DNA of 64,000 nt from Bin87 sp965203985 (GCA_965203985.1 CBDBDS010000013.1:186001-250000), one strand, 5' to 3'; counted from the stretch's first letter, positions 17,267 to 25,913 are shown. Translations and numbers: made by a program. Notes: generated by a model from the sequence alone, not told the origin.

Positions 17267-18307
17267 ATGACCACTGCTGAGATGCCCCAAACTGCCGCCA
17301 GGACCCCGGCGGCTAACGACCTGCTGTTGGATGTTCGCGGCCTCAAAATGCACTTTCCGGTGACGTCGGGCATCCTGTTCCAACGGGCGGTTGCCTACAT
17401 CAAAGCCATCGACGGCGTGGATTTCACCGTGCGTCGCGGCGAGACCCTGGGCATGGTCGGCGAGTCCGGCTGCGGCAAAACCACCACCGGCCGCTGCATC
17501 CTGCGCCTCTACCGGCCCACGGACGGCCAGATCTGGTTCAACGGCGTTGACATCGCGCAGGCTAAAACCGGCCAGATGCGGTCGATGCGCCGGCAGATGC
17601 AGATCATCTTCCAGGACCCCTACAGCTCGCTGAACCCGCGAATGACTGCCGGCAACATCATCGGCGAACCCCTGGCGGTGCACGGGCTGGTCAACAACAA
17701 GCGGGAATACCGCGAGCGGGTGGCCGAACTGCTCAACAACGTCGGCTTGAATCCGTATATGGCCGACCGCTTCCCCCACGAGTTCAGCGGAGGACAGCGC
17801 CAGCGCATCGGGGTCGCCCGCGCCCTCAGCGTTGACCCCGACTTCATTGTTTGCGACGAGCCGGTTTCCGCGTTGGACGTGTCAATCCAGGCGCAGATCA
17901 TCAACCTGTTGGAAGACTTGCAGGAACGGTACGACCTCACCTACCTGTTCATCGCCCACGACCTGTCGGTGGTGCGCCACATCAGCGACCGGGTGGCAGT
18001 AATGTACCTGGGCAAGATCGTCGAAATCGCGGACCGCAACGCCATCTACGAGAACCCGCAGCATCCTTACACCCGCGCGCTGCTTTCGGCGGTGCCGATC
18101 CCAGACCCGGTTCTGGACGCCCAGCGGGAACGGATCATCCTCTCGGGCGAGGTGCCCAGCCCGCTGAACCCGCCCAGCGGCTGCGTGTTCCACCCGCGCT
18201 GTCCCATCGCTACGGACGACTGCACGCGGGTGAACCCCGAGGCCAGAGAAGTGCTGCCGGACCACATCGCGGCCTGCATCAACGTGCCGGGGTACGGGCC
18301 TTACTGA
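17267..18307 (+). CDS. ABC transporter ATPase, DppF/OppF type
   Basis: A 346-residue partner ATPase. Walker A GESGCGKTT, FSGGQRQRIGVARALSV (signature), FIVCDEPVSALDVS (Walker B) and AHD (H-loop) are intact. The tail carries PPSGCVFHPRCPIATDDC, the second cysteine motif typical of DppF. It follows dppD-type by 67 bases in the same direction and is closed by a strong terminator, so the two ATPases form one transcript. Confidence 0.92.
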   Translation: MTTAEMPQTAARTPAANDLLLDVRGLKMHFPVTSGILFQRAVAYIKAIDGVDFTVRRGETLGMVGESGCGKTTTGRCILRLYRPTDGQIWFNGVDIAQAKTGQMRSMRRQMQIIFQDPYSSLNPRMTAGNIIGEPLAVHGLVNNKREYRERVAELLNNVGLNPYMADRFPHEFSGGQRQRIGVARALSVDPDFIVCDEPVSALDVSIQAQIINLLEDLQERYDLTYLFIAHDLSVVRHISDRVAVMYLGKIVEIADRNAIYENPQHPYTRALLSAVPIPDPVLDAQRERIILSGEVPSPLNPPSGCVFHPRCPIATDDCTRVNPEAREVLPDHIAACINVPGYGPY

Positions 18308-18329
18308 CCCATCCACAAAAGGCGCTGAT

Positions 18330-18365
18330 AATACCCCGGGAGCGAATGCTGCCCGGGGTATTTTT
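18330..18365 (+). terminator. Rho-independent terminator after the ATPase pair
   Basis: AATACCCCGGG (18330-18340) pairs with CCCGGGGTATT (18352-18362), an 11-bp stem with an 11-base loop, and the T-run reaches 18365. It lies 23 bases after the second ATPase gene. Confidence 0.85.
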
Positions 18366-18420
18366 GACAGCCTCACTACCCGGCTTTACCCTGTCCTAAG
18401 ATAGCGTAGGAGGCCACGCC

Positions 18421-18615
18421 ATGTGGGATAGGATTTTCATCTTGTCGATGGTGGTGTTTTTCATTGGCATGCTGGCGGTACTGGCTGGGGAGTTCGTTGT
18501 GCCAAGCGTCCAGCCGGTGACTTCAGTCGTGGGCGGTTCCATCGCCGGTTTGGCCGGACTTTCCGGCGCAGTGTCGGGAATAGTCCTGGTACTGACCACC
18601 GATTTTGGCCGCTGA
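18421..18615 (+). CDS. Small membrane protein
   Basis: A 64-residue protein with two predicted membrane segments (about residues 5-24 and 38-58), rich in G, V and A; family not recognised. AGGAGG precedes the ATG by 7 bases. The next small membrane gene begins 3 bases after its stop, so the two are probably made together. Confidence 0.6.
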   Translation: MWDRIFILSMVVFFIGMLAVLAGEFVVPSVQPVTSVVGGSIAGLAGLSGAVSGIVLVLTTDFGR

Positions 18616-18618
18616 CCA

Positions 18619-18831
18619 GTGGGCCTCTATTCATTAGCTGCCAAAGCGATATTGCTGACCATTGCTCTGGTAATCGGAGCATTGACAGTGACGCTGCTGG
18701 CAGTAATTGCCCTGCGCCTTGTATTTGACCCTACTGATTTTCTCTACGTAATAGCGTCGCTTATCACCATTGGCGGCGCAGGAATATCTCTGATTAGACT
18801 GTCGTTGCGGCAGAGGTCACGGAACAAATAG
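18619..18831 (+). CDS. Small membrane protein
   Basis: A 70-residue protein starting with GTG, with two hydrophobic segments (about residues 8-30 and 40-58) and a basic C-terminus (RLSLRQRSRNK), suggesting a cytoplasmic tail. Unknown function. It directly follows another two-helix protein and precedes an SDR gene by 17 bases. Confidence 0.55.
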   Translation: MGLYSLAAKAILLTIALVIGALTVTLLAVIALRLVFDPTDFLYVIASLITIGGAGISLIRLSLRQRSRNK

Positions 18832-18848
18832 TCAAGATGAGGATATCA

Positions 18849-19616
18849 ATGCGACTGGAAAACAAGACAGCAATGATCACCGGCGCCAGCCGCAACATCG
18901 GCGCCGAAATCGCGCGTACCTTTGCCCGCGAGGGCGCCAACCTGATCCTGAACACCCGGCAGTCAGCCGAGGAATTGGAGGCGGTGGCGGCCCAGTGTCG
19001 CGAACTGGGCGTACAGACCCACACCGTCATCGGCGACGTGGCGGACCCCGACCGCGTGGCCGACATGGTCGCGGAGGGCATCGACGCCCTGGGCACGGTG
19101 GACGTGCTGGTGAGCAACGTGGCGGTGCGCCCGCACAAACCCATCCTGGAAGTGACGGTGGAGGAGTGGCAGAGCGTCATGGCGACCAACCTGCACTCCG
19201 CCTTCTACCTGATCCACGCCGTGCTGCCGGGAATGATTGAGCAGCGGTCGGGCAGCATCATCGGGCTGGGCGGGCAGTCGGCCATCACGGGACGCCCCGA
19301 CACTGCTATTGTGACCACCGCCAAAACCGGCTTGCTGGGACTGATCCGTGCCGTTGCCGCCGAGTGCGCCCAGTACGGGGTGCGCGCCAACCTGGTGAAC
19401 CCGGGTTCAACGGACACCACGCGAGCCCATCCCGAGTGGTATCCGGAGTTCCAGGACGTGGCCCGCGGTTCCGACCAACACCTTAAAGACATCCCATTGG
19501 GCCGGCAGGGCACGGTGCAGGACATTGCCAACGCCTGCCTGTTCTACGCCAGCGACGAGTCGTCCTACATCACCGGCGACCGCATGAACGTGGTGGGCGG
19601 GCGTTACATCGTATAG
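18849..19616 (+). CDS. Short-chain dehydrogenase/reductase-like protein lacking the catalytic Tyr
   Basis: A 255-residue SDR-fold protein. TGASRNIGAEIA is the dinucleotide-binding glycine motif and VLVSNVAV replaces the usual NNAG. In the YxxxK segment the sequence reads AIVTTAK, so the catalytic Tyr is a Val while the Lys is kept. The start at 18849 has GAGGA 6 bases upstream and is preferred over the ATG at 18837. It may be a degenerate or repurposed SDR (NAD-binding but not a standard dehydrogenase). Confidence 0.85.
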   Translation: MRLENKTAMITGASRNIGAEIARTFAREGANLILNTRQSAEELEAVAAQCRELGVQTHTVIGDVADPDRVADMVAEGIDALGTVDVLVSNVAVRPHKPILEVTVEEWQSVMATNLHSAFYLIHAVLPGMIEQRSGSIIGLGGQSAITGRPDTAIVTTAKTGLLGLIRAVAAECAQYGVRANLVNPGSTDTTRAHPEWYPEFQDVARGSDQHLKDIPLGRQGTVQDIANACLFYASDESSYITGDRMNVVGGRYIV

Positions 19617-19658
19617 AGCAACGAGCCTGACATCGGTGGCGCGACTGGCCTCGGCGGT

Positions 19659-20639
19659 TTAGCCTCCGTACGCCCGCTCCAGCACGGCATCCAGCTCTTC
19701 CCTGGTGTAGCGGTACTCCTGGGTGCCGGGCTGCTGGATGGCGAAGTGGGCGCAGGCGGCGCCAATCTGGGCGGCGCGCTCCAGTTGACGCAGCGTGATG
19801 GACCCGAAGCTGCCGCCGGCGTTGGCATGGGCGGCGACCACCGGGTGGATCAGGCCCAGGATCAACCCGCCACGGAAGGCGTCGCCGGCGCCGGTGGGGT
19901 CAACCAGGTTGTCGGTACGGACGGGCGGGACAATCGCCTGACCTTCCGGAATGGTGACGCGAACTCCCTGCTCGCCCAGCGTGGTGACGAGGACACCGGT
20001 AAGTTCCAGCAATCCCGCATCGTCGCGCCCGGTCTTTTCCGAAATGAGGGCCATTTCGTAGTCGTTGGCGATCAGCAGGTGCGAGTTGGAGATGCATGCG
20101 GCGAGCCCGTCGGCATCCCACGCGGGCAGTGATTGGCCGGGATCGAAAATCGTATAGATACCCGCGCGGTAGGCGTCGGCGGTGAAGTTGGTCATGTCGT
20201 CGAGGTTGCCCGGTCCGACGATGTTGATGGTGTCGGCGGGGTCCACCTTGCTGAAGTCAAAACCGGCAGCATGCTTCATAGCGCCGGGGTTGAATCCGGT
20301 AATCTGGTTGTCCGCGAGGTCGGTGACGATGAAAGCGGAGGCGGTGGCCTCTTCGTCCACGATGCGGATGTCGTCGGTTGGGATGCCGTTGTCGGCCATC
20401 CAGGTGAAGTAATCGCGGTAATCGGAACCGATGGCAGCGACGATTCGGGGTTCCTGTCCCAGCATCGCCAGGGAGTAGGCGATGTTGCCGGCGGTGCCGC
20501 CGAAGTAGGCGTTGAAACCGTCCACCGTGAAGCTGAGGTTGATCTGGTGGATCCGCTCGGGGACGATGTGGTCACCGAAGCGTCCGTTGAAGGTCATGAT
20601 GCGATCTATGGCGAGAGAGCCGGAGACTAATATCTGCAT
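19659..20639 (-). CDS. PfkB-family carbohydrate/nucleoside kinase
   Basis: A 326-residue ribokinase-like kinase. GGTAGNIAYSLAMLG matches the N-terminal substrate segment and DPTGAGDAFRGGLI is the anion-hole and catalytic-base motif (second D). Similar to adenosine-kinase-like members by general layout, but the sugar or nucleoside specificity cannot be told. No signal peptide. It lies in a run of minus-strand genes (19659-23926) with short gaps. Confidence 0.9.
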   Translation of the reverse strand: MQILVSGSLAIDRIMTFNGRFGDHIVPERIHQINLSFTVDGFNAYFGGTAGNIAYSLAMLGQEPRIVAAIGSDYRDYFTWMADNGIPTDDIRIVDEEATASAFIVTDLADNQITGFNPGAMKHAAGFDFSKVDPADTINIVGPGNLDDMTNFTADAYRAGIYTIFDPGQSLPAWDADGLAACISNSHLLIANDYEMALISEKTGRDDAGLLELTGVLVTTLGEQGVRVTIPEGQAIVPPVRTDNLVDPTGAGDAFRGGLILGLIHPVVAAHANAGGSFGSITLRQLERAAQIGAACAHFAIQQPGTQEYRYTREELDAVLERAYGG

Positions 20640-20677
20640 TGTGTCGAGTTCCTTTGGTCGAGATTTAGAGCGAGTGG

Positions 20678-21355
20678 TCAGCAGCCCCAGCGATCGGCAA
20701 TCTGCCCGGCGAACTGCACGGGCGAGCCCGGGCCGATTCCGCGAGCCTCAGCCTGGCCGGCGTTGATTTCCAGGATGAAGCGAACCGGGCCGGTGGAAGG
20801 GTAGTGCGGGAGTTGATCGCGCGGAGAGTCCAGAGACGGATTGGGCACGTCCGCGGTTACGCCATCGACGATACAGTCCGACCGGATCCATACCATGTCC
20901 AGCGGGAAGTGCATGTCAGGCATCCAGAAAGTACGCGGGCCATCCGCTTCGTAGACGAATAGCATGGCTCGGTCGGTGTCGAGGGATTGGCGACCGGACA
21001 GGCCCTGAACTCGTTCCTCTGCGGAAACCGCCAGGTCCACCATGTACACGGCCTCCCCGATGATCACGAGAGGCGCATCGGGCAATGGGGTCGCAGTGGG
21101 AACGGGGGTATCCGTGGGAACGATTGTCAGCGCGGGTGTTGGCGTTGGTGTCGGCGTAAGGGTAAGCGTAGGGACCAGAGTCATCACGGGTGTCGCCGGA
21201 GCCGTCGCGGTAGGGATTGCCGATAGGACGGTTGGCGCCGGCGTGGCGTTTGGCGCCGGGTCTGAAGCGCACGCCACAACAGCGACGGCCAGCGCAGTGC
21301 CCAGCAACCCCCGCGTTAGCGACGCGAGGGCGAATCTCCAACTGTGATATCCCAC
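20678..21355 (-). CDS. DUF192 lipoprotein with Thr/Pro linker
   Basis: A 225-residue exported protein. The signal peptide ends in VVACAS (lipobox Cys about residue 29); residues 35-95 are a low-complexity T/P/A linker (TLTPTPTPTP), common in cell-surface proteins of Chloroflexota. The C-terminal 130 residues are DUF192: EERVQGLSGRQSLDTDRAMLF, TFWMPDMHFPLDMVWI and the closing GSPVQF. DUF192 has a beta-barrel fold of uncertain role. An intact gene. Confidence 0.87.
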   Translation of the reverse strand: MGYHSWRFALASLTRGLLGTALAVAVVACASDPAPNATPAPTVLSAIPTATAPATPVMTLVPTLTLTPTPTPTPALTIVPTDTPVPTATPLPDAPLVIIGEAVYMVDLAVSAEERVQGLSGRQSLDTDRAMLFVYEADGPRTFWMPDMHFPLDMVWIRSDCIVDGVTADVPNPSLDSPRDQLPHYPSTGPVRFILEINAGQAEARGIGPGSPVQFAGQIADRWGC

Positions 21356-21366
21356 CGGCGATCGTG

Positions 21367-22152
21367 CTAACCCAACTCAGCACGAATGTCGGTGATCCGC
21401 TGCTGCAGGGAACGCAGCAGCACCGCCGTGGGCGGCGGAGCGACGTGGGTGTAGCCCACACCCATGGCCTGCAGCTCCGACGCGGTCAAGGGAAACGCGG
21501 GATGGTTCATGGGCATGGACAGCTTGGCGCCCCCGGCGGCCTTGACCTCGGCGGCCAGTTCCTCCAGGCGGGCACGTATCACCTGGCTCTGCGGGTCGCG
21601 AATGCCCATGTACTCGGAGAAATCGGTGGGGCCGATGGACACGAGGTCTATGCCGGGAAGCGCGGCGATCTGGCCGATTTCGCTGATGCCCCGTTCATCC
21701 TCAGTCATGACGGACAGGATGATGTTCTCATTGGAGGTGCGGGTGTGCTCGTCCCAGCCGACCGTGCCGAATCGCGCGGCGCGGGTGCCGCCGGCGCCGC
21801 CGCGTTGACCCATGGGGGCGTATCGCACGGCGTCCACGGCGCGCTTGGCGCCCTCGAGGCCGTCGATGTGGGGGATAATGATGCCCTGTGCCCCGGCGTC
21901 CAGCAAGCGCAGGATGAGGTTCTCGTCGTTGCCGGGAATGCGGATCATGGAGGTCACGCCGGCCAGGTCCGCGGCCATGATCATCTGGTTGATCAAACCG
22001 AGGTCGAAGGTGGTGTGCTCCATGTCGATGAACGCCGCGTCGAAGCCGGCCAGGCCGATGATCTCGATCACCTGCGGGTCGGCGAAGGTCACGTAGGTGC
22101 CCAGGGCGAGGCGGTTTTCGCGCAGTGCGCGTCTTACTCGGTTTTCCTGCAT
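21367..22152 (-). CDS. HpcH/HpaI-family aldolase
   Basis: A 261-residue class II aldolase of the HpcH/HpaI (2-keto-3-deoxy-L-rhamnonate/4-hydroxy-2-oxoheptanedioate aldolase) type. FIDMEHTTFD, IPHIDG, MTEDERG (metal-binding Glu) and SIGPTDFSEYMG (metal-binding Asp) are the conserved signature segments. It would cleave a 2-oxo-3-deoxy acid to pyruvate or glyoxylate plus an aldehyde. The adjacent PfkB kinase is compatible with a sugar-acid pathway, but that is inference. Confidence 0.9.
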   Translation of the reverse strand: MQENRVRRALRENRLALGTYVTFADPQVIEIIGLAGFDAAFIDMEHTTFDLGLINQMIMAADLAGVTSMIRIPGNDENLILRLLDAGAQGIIIPHIDGLEGAKRAVDAVRYAPMGQRGGAGGTRAARFGTVGWDEHTRTSNENIILSVMTEDERGISEIGQIAALPGIDLVSIGPTDFSEYMGIRDPQSQVIRARLEELAAEVKAAGGAKLSMPMNHPAFPLTASELQAMGVGYTHVAPPPTAVLLRSLQQRITDIRAELG

Positions 22153-22203
22153 TTGATGATGCTCCTCAGAGGAGATGGTGTAGCGGCGGGGAGGTCAGCC
22201 GGG

Positions 22204-22491
22204 TCAATCTGACGTCTCGTGGGCCGCCGGAGTCTGCACCTGCTTTACGCCATATTTCGCCAGGATCGCATCGACGAAGGGTTTGAGCACTACTTCGGCC
22301 TGCTCAATGTTGAGCGCCACCGCCGATGCCTCGTCATCCTTATCGTAGTAGACCAAAACACCGTCGGCCATCTCTTCGGCGTCCTCGCGTGTTCGACCGT
22401 TTTCGATGTATAGCGTCTGAGTGTCAGGAATGTATACCACTCGAGCTTCAGGAAGCGGTTCCAACTCGATACGTTTCACCTTGCGGACCAT
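22204..22491 (-). CDS. DUF2283-like protein
   Basis: A 95-residue protein whose central part resembles DUF2283: ARVVYIPDTQTLYIENG followed by DGVLVYYDKDDEASAVALNIEQA. The ATG at 22491 overlaps the 3' end of the upstream gene by 16 bases, so translation is probably coupled. In other genomes DUF2283 genes often follow a small DUF4258/toxin-like gene; the same layout is seen here. Confidence 0.65.
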   Translation of the reverse strand: MVRKVKRIELEPLPEARVVYIPDTQTLYIENGRTREDAEEMADGVLVYYDKDDEASAVALNIEQAEVVLKPFVDAILAKYGVKQVQTPAAHETSD

Positions 22492-22811
22492 GGGCCCCCT
22501 CCGTATTGACGGTCCAGTCTGCGGTCCCGGTACGCCGTGTGGAACTGGCCGGTTTCAGGCGTGCCGATGAAAACGACCTTGATCCACCGACGGCTCAGCA
22601 GCACACGACCAACGAGGATGGTAATCTCTCGGCCGCCATTGATTTCAGTATACCGGTCGTAGGGATCCGCGATGATCCGCATAACCCATTCGGGGAGTAC
22701 GTCACTGTGCCGCTCGGCGAACGTTGCCCCATGGCGCGGTGTTTTCGGCAGTCGTGCGAACGCGAGCCGTAATCTGGCGTCTTCATCGGAGGCGTCAAAT
22801 CCGTGAGCCAA
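22476..22811 (-). CDS. Small protein of a two-gene DUF2283 module
   Basis: A 111-residue protein; I cannot name the family with certainty. The C-terminal half, LPEWVMRIIADPYDRYTE, TILVGRVLLSRRWIKVVF and HTAYRDRRLDRQYGG, looks like the small basic partners (DUF4258-like) encoded next to DUF2283 proteins. The start is the TTG at 22811 because GGAGGT lies 9 bases upstream; the first ATG in frame (about 22667) would remove the helical N-terminus. It begins shortly after the stop of the monooxygenase gene. Confidence 0.55.
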   Translation of the reverse strand: MAHGFDASDEDARLRLAFARLPKTPRHGATFAERHSDVLPEWVMRIIADPYDRYTEINGGREITILVGRVLLSRRWIKVVFIGTPETGQFHTAYRDRRLDRQYGGGPWSAR

Positions 22812-22834
22812 AGATGTGACACCTCCGAGGTTGG

Positions 22835-23926
22835 TTATGCCGCCGCGCCCGTGAGGTGTGCCACCTGGGGCATTACCTTGTTGGCGAGCAGGCGGGTGGA
22901 GTGTTCCCAGGCCGCGTTGTTCTCCGACTGGTCGTACACCAGCATGAGGAGGCCGCCGAACCCGCCCACGTCGCCGTACAGGCGGTTGATCTTCTCGGCG
23001 ACCGTGTCCGGCGAGCCGATGAGCCACAGGTGCTCGGCCATGTACTCGATGTTGACCGCCTCGTCAGGTACCTCGTCGTCGTGTTTGAAGACCTTCATCA
23101 GGTCAAACTCGCGGAACAGCGGCAGCAGGTAGTCGTGCCAGACGCGGCCCAGCATGCCGTTGAGGGCTAGGTCGAGAGCCTCCTCGTCGGTGTCTGCAAC
23201 GTAGACATCGCGAACCAAACGCCAGTCAGCGCGGGACGGGGTGCGATTGGTGCGCGCGGCGCCTTCCTCGATGGCCTCCCAGTGGCTGCGGCAATAGTCG
23301 GCGTTGAGCGCCAGGCTCATGGGGATGAAGCCGCGCTCGCCGGCGATCATCAGCGTGGGGGACTTGTAGCTGACGGAGGCCACTCCGATGGGCGGGTGAG
23401 GCTGCTGGTAGGGCCGCAGGAAGAATTCCAGGGTGCCGTACATGGGTTCCGGGATGCTGACGTTCCAGTACTTGCCCTTGTATTCGAACGGGCCGTCGTT
23501 CTGCCAGATCTTCAGGATGATGTCCAGGGACTCCCGGGTCATGTCCCGGTGCTCGCCGTTGTTGCCGTCGACGTCGAACAGCGCCCAGTCGCTGGGCAGT
23601 CCGCTGGCTCCCACGCCGAACAGGAAGCGGCCCTGAGAGATGTGGTCCAGGTAGGCCACGCGGTGGGCCAACTCCGCGGGATGGTGGAAGGGCAGCAGGT
23701 GGGCGCCTGAGCCGAGCTTGATCCGCTTGGTCTTCATCAACGCCTGCGCGATGAGCAGGTCGGGCGCGGGAATGGGCTCCCAGGGCGAAGTGAAGTGCTC
23801 GCCGATCCAGGCCTCGTCAAAGCCCAGTTCATCACACAGGGCCAGGTAGTCCAGGTCCCACTGGTGGGCATCGTAGATGTTCCGTTCCGGCGGATGCGAC
23901 GGCATCATGAACAGTCCGTACTTCAT
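22835..23926 (-). CDS. Luciferase-like flavin-dependent monooxygenase (group C)
   Basis: A 363-residue LLM-class oxidoreductase. ELGFDEAWIGEHFTSPWEP, GSGAHLLPFHHPAELAHRVA and GRFLFGVGASGLPSDW follow the family pattern. It is the first of a run of minus-strand genes; the next gene's Shine-Dalgarno sequence sits just past its stop. Substrate unknown. Confidence 0.88.
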   Translation of the reverse strand: MKYGLFMMPSHPPERNIYDAHQWDLDYLALCDELGFDEAWIGEHFTSPWEPIPAPDLLIAQALMKTKRIKLGSGAHLLPFHHPAELAHRVAYLDHISQGRFLFGVGASGLPSDWALFDVDGNNGEHRDMTRESLDIILKIWQNDGPFEYKGKYWNVSIPEPMYGTLEFFLRPYQQPHPPIGVASVSYKSPTLMIAGERGFIPMSLALNADYCRSHWEAIEEGAARTNRTPSRADWRLVRDVYVADTDEEALDLALNGMLGRVWHDYLLPLFREFDLMKVFKHDDEVPDEAVNIEYMAEHLWLIGSPDTVAEKINRLYGDVGGFGGLLMLVYDQSENNAAWEHSTRLLANKVMPQVAHLTGAAA

Positions 23927-24022
23927 GGCTCCTCCCCGTACAGGATGTGTCCGGCGTCCGGGCCGGCTTCAGGCTCAGGTGGTTGGCGTACCATAGCACA
24001 ATTCGGGCCGGATTGCCGTCCG

Positions 24023-24031
24023 TGCTATAGT
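24023..24031 (+). promoter_or_regulatory. Extended -10 promoter for the FKBP gene
   Basis: TGC-TATAGT (24023-24031), an extended -10 element, lies about 30 bases upstream of the TTG start at 24062. No good -35 is seen, as is common with extended -10 promoters. Confidence 0.5.
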
Positions 24032-24061
24032 GCCGCATTCATTCATGGCGTGGAGGCAAAC

Positions 24062-24493
24062 TTGACCACAGCACAAACCGGCAACAGAGTGCGGGTACAC
24101 TACACAGGCCGCCTGGACGATGGCGAAGTTTTCGACTCATCAGAAGGCGGCACACCCATGGCCTTCACCGTCGGGGGCGGTCAGGTGATACCGGGATTTG
24201 AGAACGGCGTCGTCGGAATGGCCGTCGGAGAAACCAAGACCGTCCGAATTCCTAGCGCCGAAGCTTACGGCGAGCACCATGCCGACGGCGTGATGCGGGT
24301 GCCACGCGGCGAGTTCCCTCCCGATATGCCCCTGGAAGTTGGAGCCAGCGTACAAGGTCAGCAACAGAACGGGCAGGTGGTGAACTTCAGCATCATCTCC
24401 GTCGATGACGAAGCGGTCACCCTGGACGCCAACCACCCGCTGGCCGGCAAGGATCTTACGTTCGACCTGACGCTGGTGTCTATTGAGAGCTAG
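24062..24493 (+). CDS. SlyD-like FKBP-type peptidyl-prolyl isomerase
   Basis: A 143-residue cytoplasmic FKBP. VRVHYTGRLDDGEVFDSS and FTVGGGQVIPGFENGVVGM are the FKBP core, interrupted by an insert-in-flap region of SlyD type and closed by LDANHPLAGKDLTFDLTL, the hallmark end of SlyD-like proteins. It would speed prolyl isomerisation during folding. The start is TTG at 24062, with GGAGG 5 bases upstream. The metal-binding His-rich tail of E. coli SlyD is absent. Confidence 0.88.
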   Translation: MTTAQTGNRVRVHYTGRLDDGEVFDSSEGGTPMAFTVGGGQVIPGFENGVVGMAVGETKTVRIPSAEAYGEHHADGVMRVPRGEFPPDMPLEVGASVQGQQQNGQVVNFSIISVDDEAVTLDANHPLAGKDLTFDLTLVSIES

Positions 24494-24517
24494 CACTCCC
24501 GTGGCGGCGCGGGCACC

Positions 24518-24850
24518 ATGGATCCAAGATTCCCTTTGCTCACTGCCCGGTGGGTGGAACGCATCCTGCGCCTCCTCCCACCAACATACCGGGTGTTGTT
24601 TGCAGCCGCATTGGCGATTTTGGCGATAACGGTGGCGGCCTCTATCTCCATAACATTCACTGCCGGCGATGATCCGCTATTGAAAAGCGTCGCACGATAT
24701 GCGAAGGCAGCCTTGATAGTTTCTACCACTGTTGCCGTAGTGACGATTACTGCAATAGCCCTGTATCGATTGATTCGCTCGCAGCTGCGCGGGGACTTAT
24801 TACTAGGCGTAGCCCCCATAAATAGGATGAGCAATATCCTAACCCAATAA
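24518..24850 (+). CDS. Small membrane protein
   Basis: A 110-residue protein with two strong membrane segments (about residues 25-47 and 63-85) and basic ends; no family recognised. Follows the FKBP gene by 24 bases in the same direction. No clear Shine-Dalgarno sequence precedes the ATG. It converges with the metalloprotease gene, leaving a 4-base gap. Confidence 0.55.
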   Translation: MDPRFPLLTARWVERILRLLPPTYRVLFAAALAILAITVAASISITFTAGDDPLLKSVARYAKAALIVSTTVAVVTITAIALYRLIRSQLRGDLLLGVAPINRMSNILTQ

Positions 24851-24854
24851 CCGG

Positions 24855-25913
24855 TTATTCTATTTGTCGCCCGCGCCAGTATTTGGCTGCCGGAACAATC
24901 CCATCTTTGGTCGCCTTACGGGAGAAGAGACGCAGTATGGTCCGCCAGAGCGAACTAAGTAGCCAAAGTGGCACGCAAATGATCATGCCCGTGGCCAAGA
25001 GTCCTCCAACCGCGCTCCCGATGACCGCCATCACCCGAATAATACCATTCCAATTGTCAGGAGCGACCGGAGGAATGCCCAGCGGTATCAGCCATGGTGC
25101 TGCCCATGCCGGCAACCCCTCACCGTGAGCCCAAGGAACCGATACCATTAGGGTGGTGACGAACGACGCCGCAAGAGCGCATAACATGAACAGGATAACG
25201 GCTGAATCTACCCCCTTCATGATGCCAACTACCGCAAACCCAAGCAGAATGCTGGATAATGCCGTCCAAACTGGCCATTGCCAATACGCGGCCCATACAA
25301 AATCAGCAATGGATGCAAGGATCGGTGCGATGGGCTGCGCTAACCAGTCCGGAAGCAAGGGCACGAACCACCCTTGGAGCAATACCAGAAGCACCAAGCC
25401 TATGACGGCTGCCCCGATCACTTGACGGACAGGGCTGATAGCAACTTCTCCGTTTTGTCCAGCGTTCCCGGTGATTCTGTCGCCACCCAAGCGGTTGAGT
25501 TCACGCTTGAACTCGGGACCGTGGATCTCAACGTCGCCGAGGGTATTGTGGACGGAAATGTGAGCGAGTTCGTGCCGGAGTACCGCCTCCCGGTTCTGTC
25601 GATTAGCAGCCAAGATAAAACGCCGTTGCACTCGGATTACGAGTTTTCCGGCCTCGCCGCAGGCTCCAGGGTTGTACATCGTGTCGTCGATGACCAAAAT
25701 GGGCACCCGAATGCTGAATTTTTTGCACAGCCCATCGATATAAACTTCGCACTCCTGCTGGATGCGCTCCTCGTTCCCTAATTGATCCTTCACACGCGAC
25801 CGACGCGAGCGTGACGATTTTCTAGGTGCGTAACCTTTGCTACGCTGGTTACGGGCGCAGGCAGCGCAAGTGCAAGCCGGTGGATGTTGGCCGTGTACCC
25901 AATTCGGACGCAT
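24855..25913 (-). CDS. Membrane-bound SprT-like zinc metalloprotease
   Basis: A 352-residue protein in three parts. Residues 1-20 hold HPPACTCAAC, a cysteine motif of a type I associate with Chloroflexota proteins. Residues 48-145 form a SprT-like domain: CEVYIDGLCKKF, then HELAH (114-118) and HGPEF (131-135), giving a HExxH...H zinc site. Residues 165-345 are hydrophobic, with four to five predicted membrane helices. SprT-like proteins are usually soluble DNA-protein crosslink or zinc proteases; the membrane part here is unusual. The start at 25913 follows GGGGTGG; longer frames upstream look non-coding. Confidence 0.75.
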   Translation of the reverse strand: MRPNWVHGQHPPACTCAACARNQRSKGYAPRKSSRSRRSRVKDQLGNEERIQQECEVYIDGLCKKFSIRVPILVIDDTMYNPGACGEAGKLVIRVQRRFILAANRQNREAVLRHELAHISVHNTLGDVEIHGPEFKRELNRLGGDRITGNAGQNGEVAISPVRQVIGAAVIGLVLLVLLQGWFVPLLPDWLAQPIAPILASIADFVWAAYWQWPVWTALSSILLGFAVVGIMKGVDSAVILFMLCALAASFVTTLMVSVPWAHGEGLPAWAAPWLIPLGIPPVAPDNWNGIIRVMAVIGSAVGGLLATGMIICVPLWLLSSLWRTILRLFSRKATKDGIVPAAKYWRGRQIE

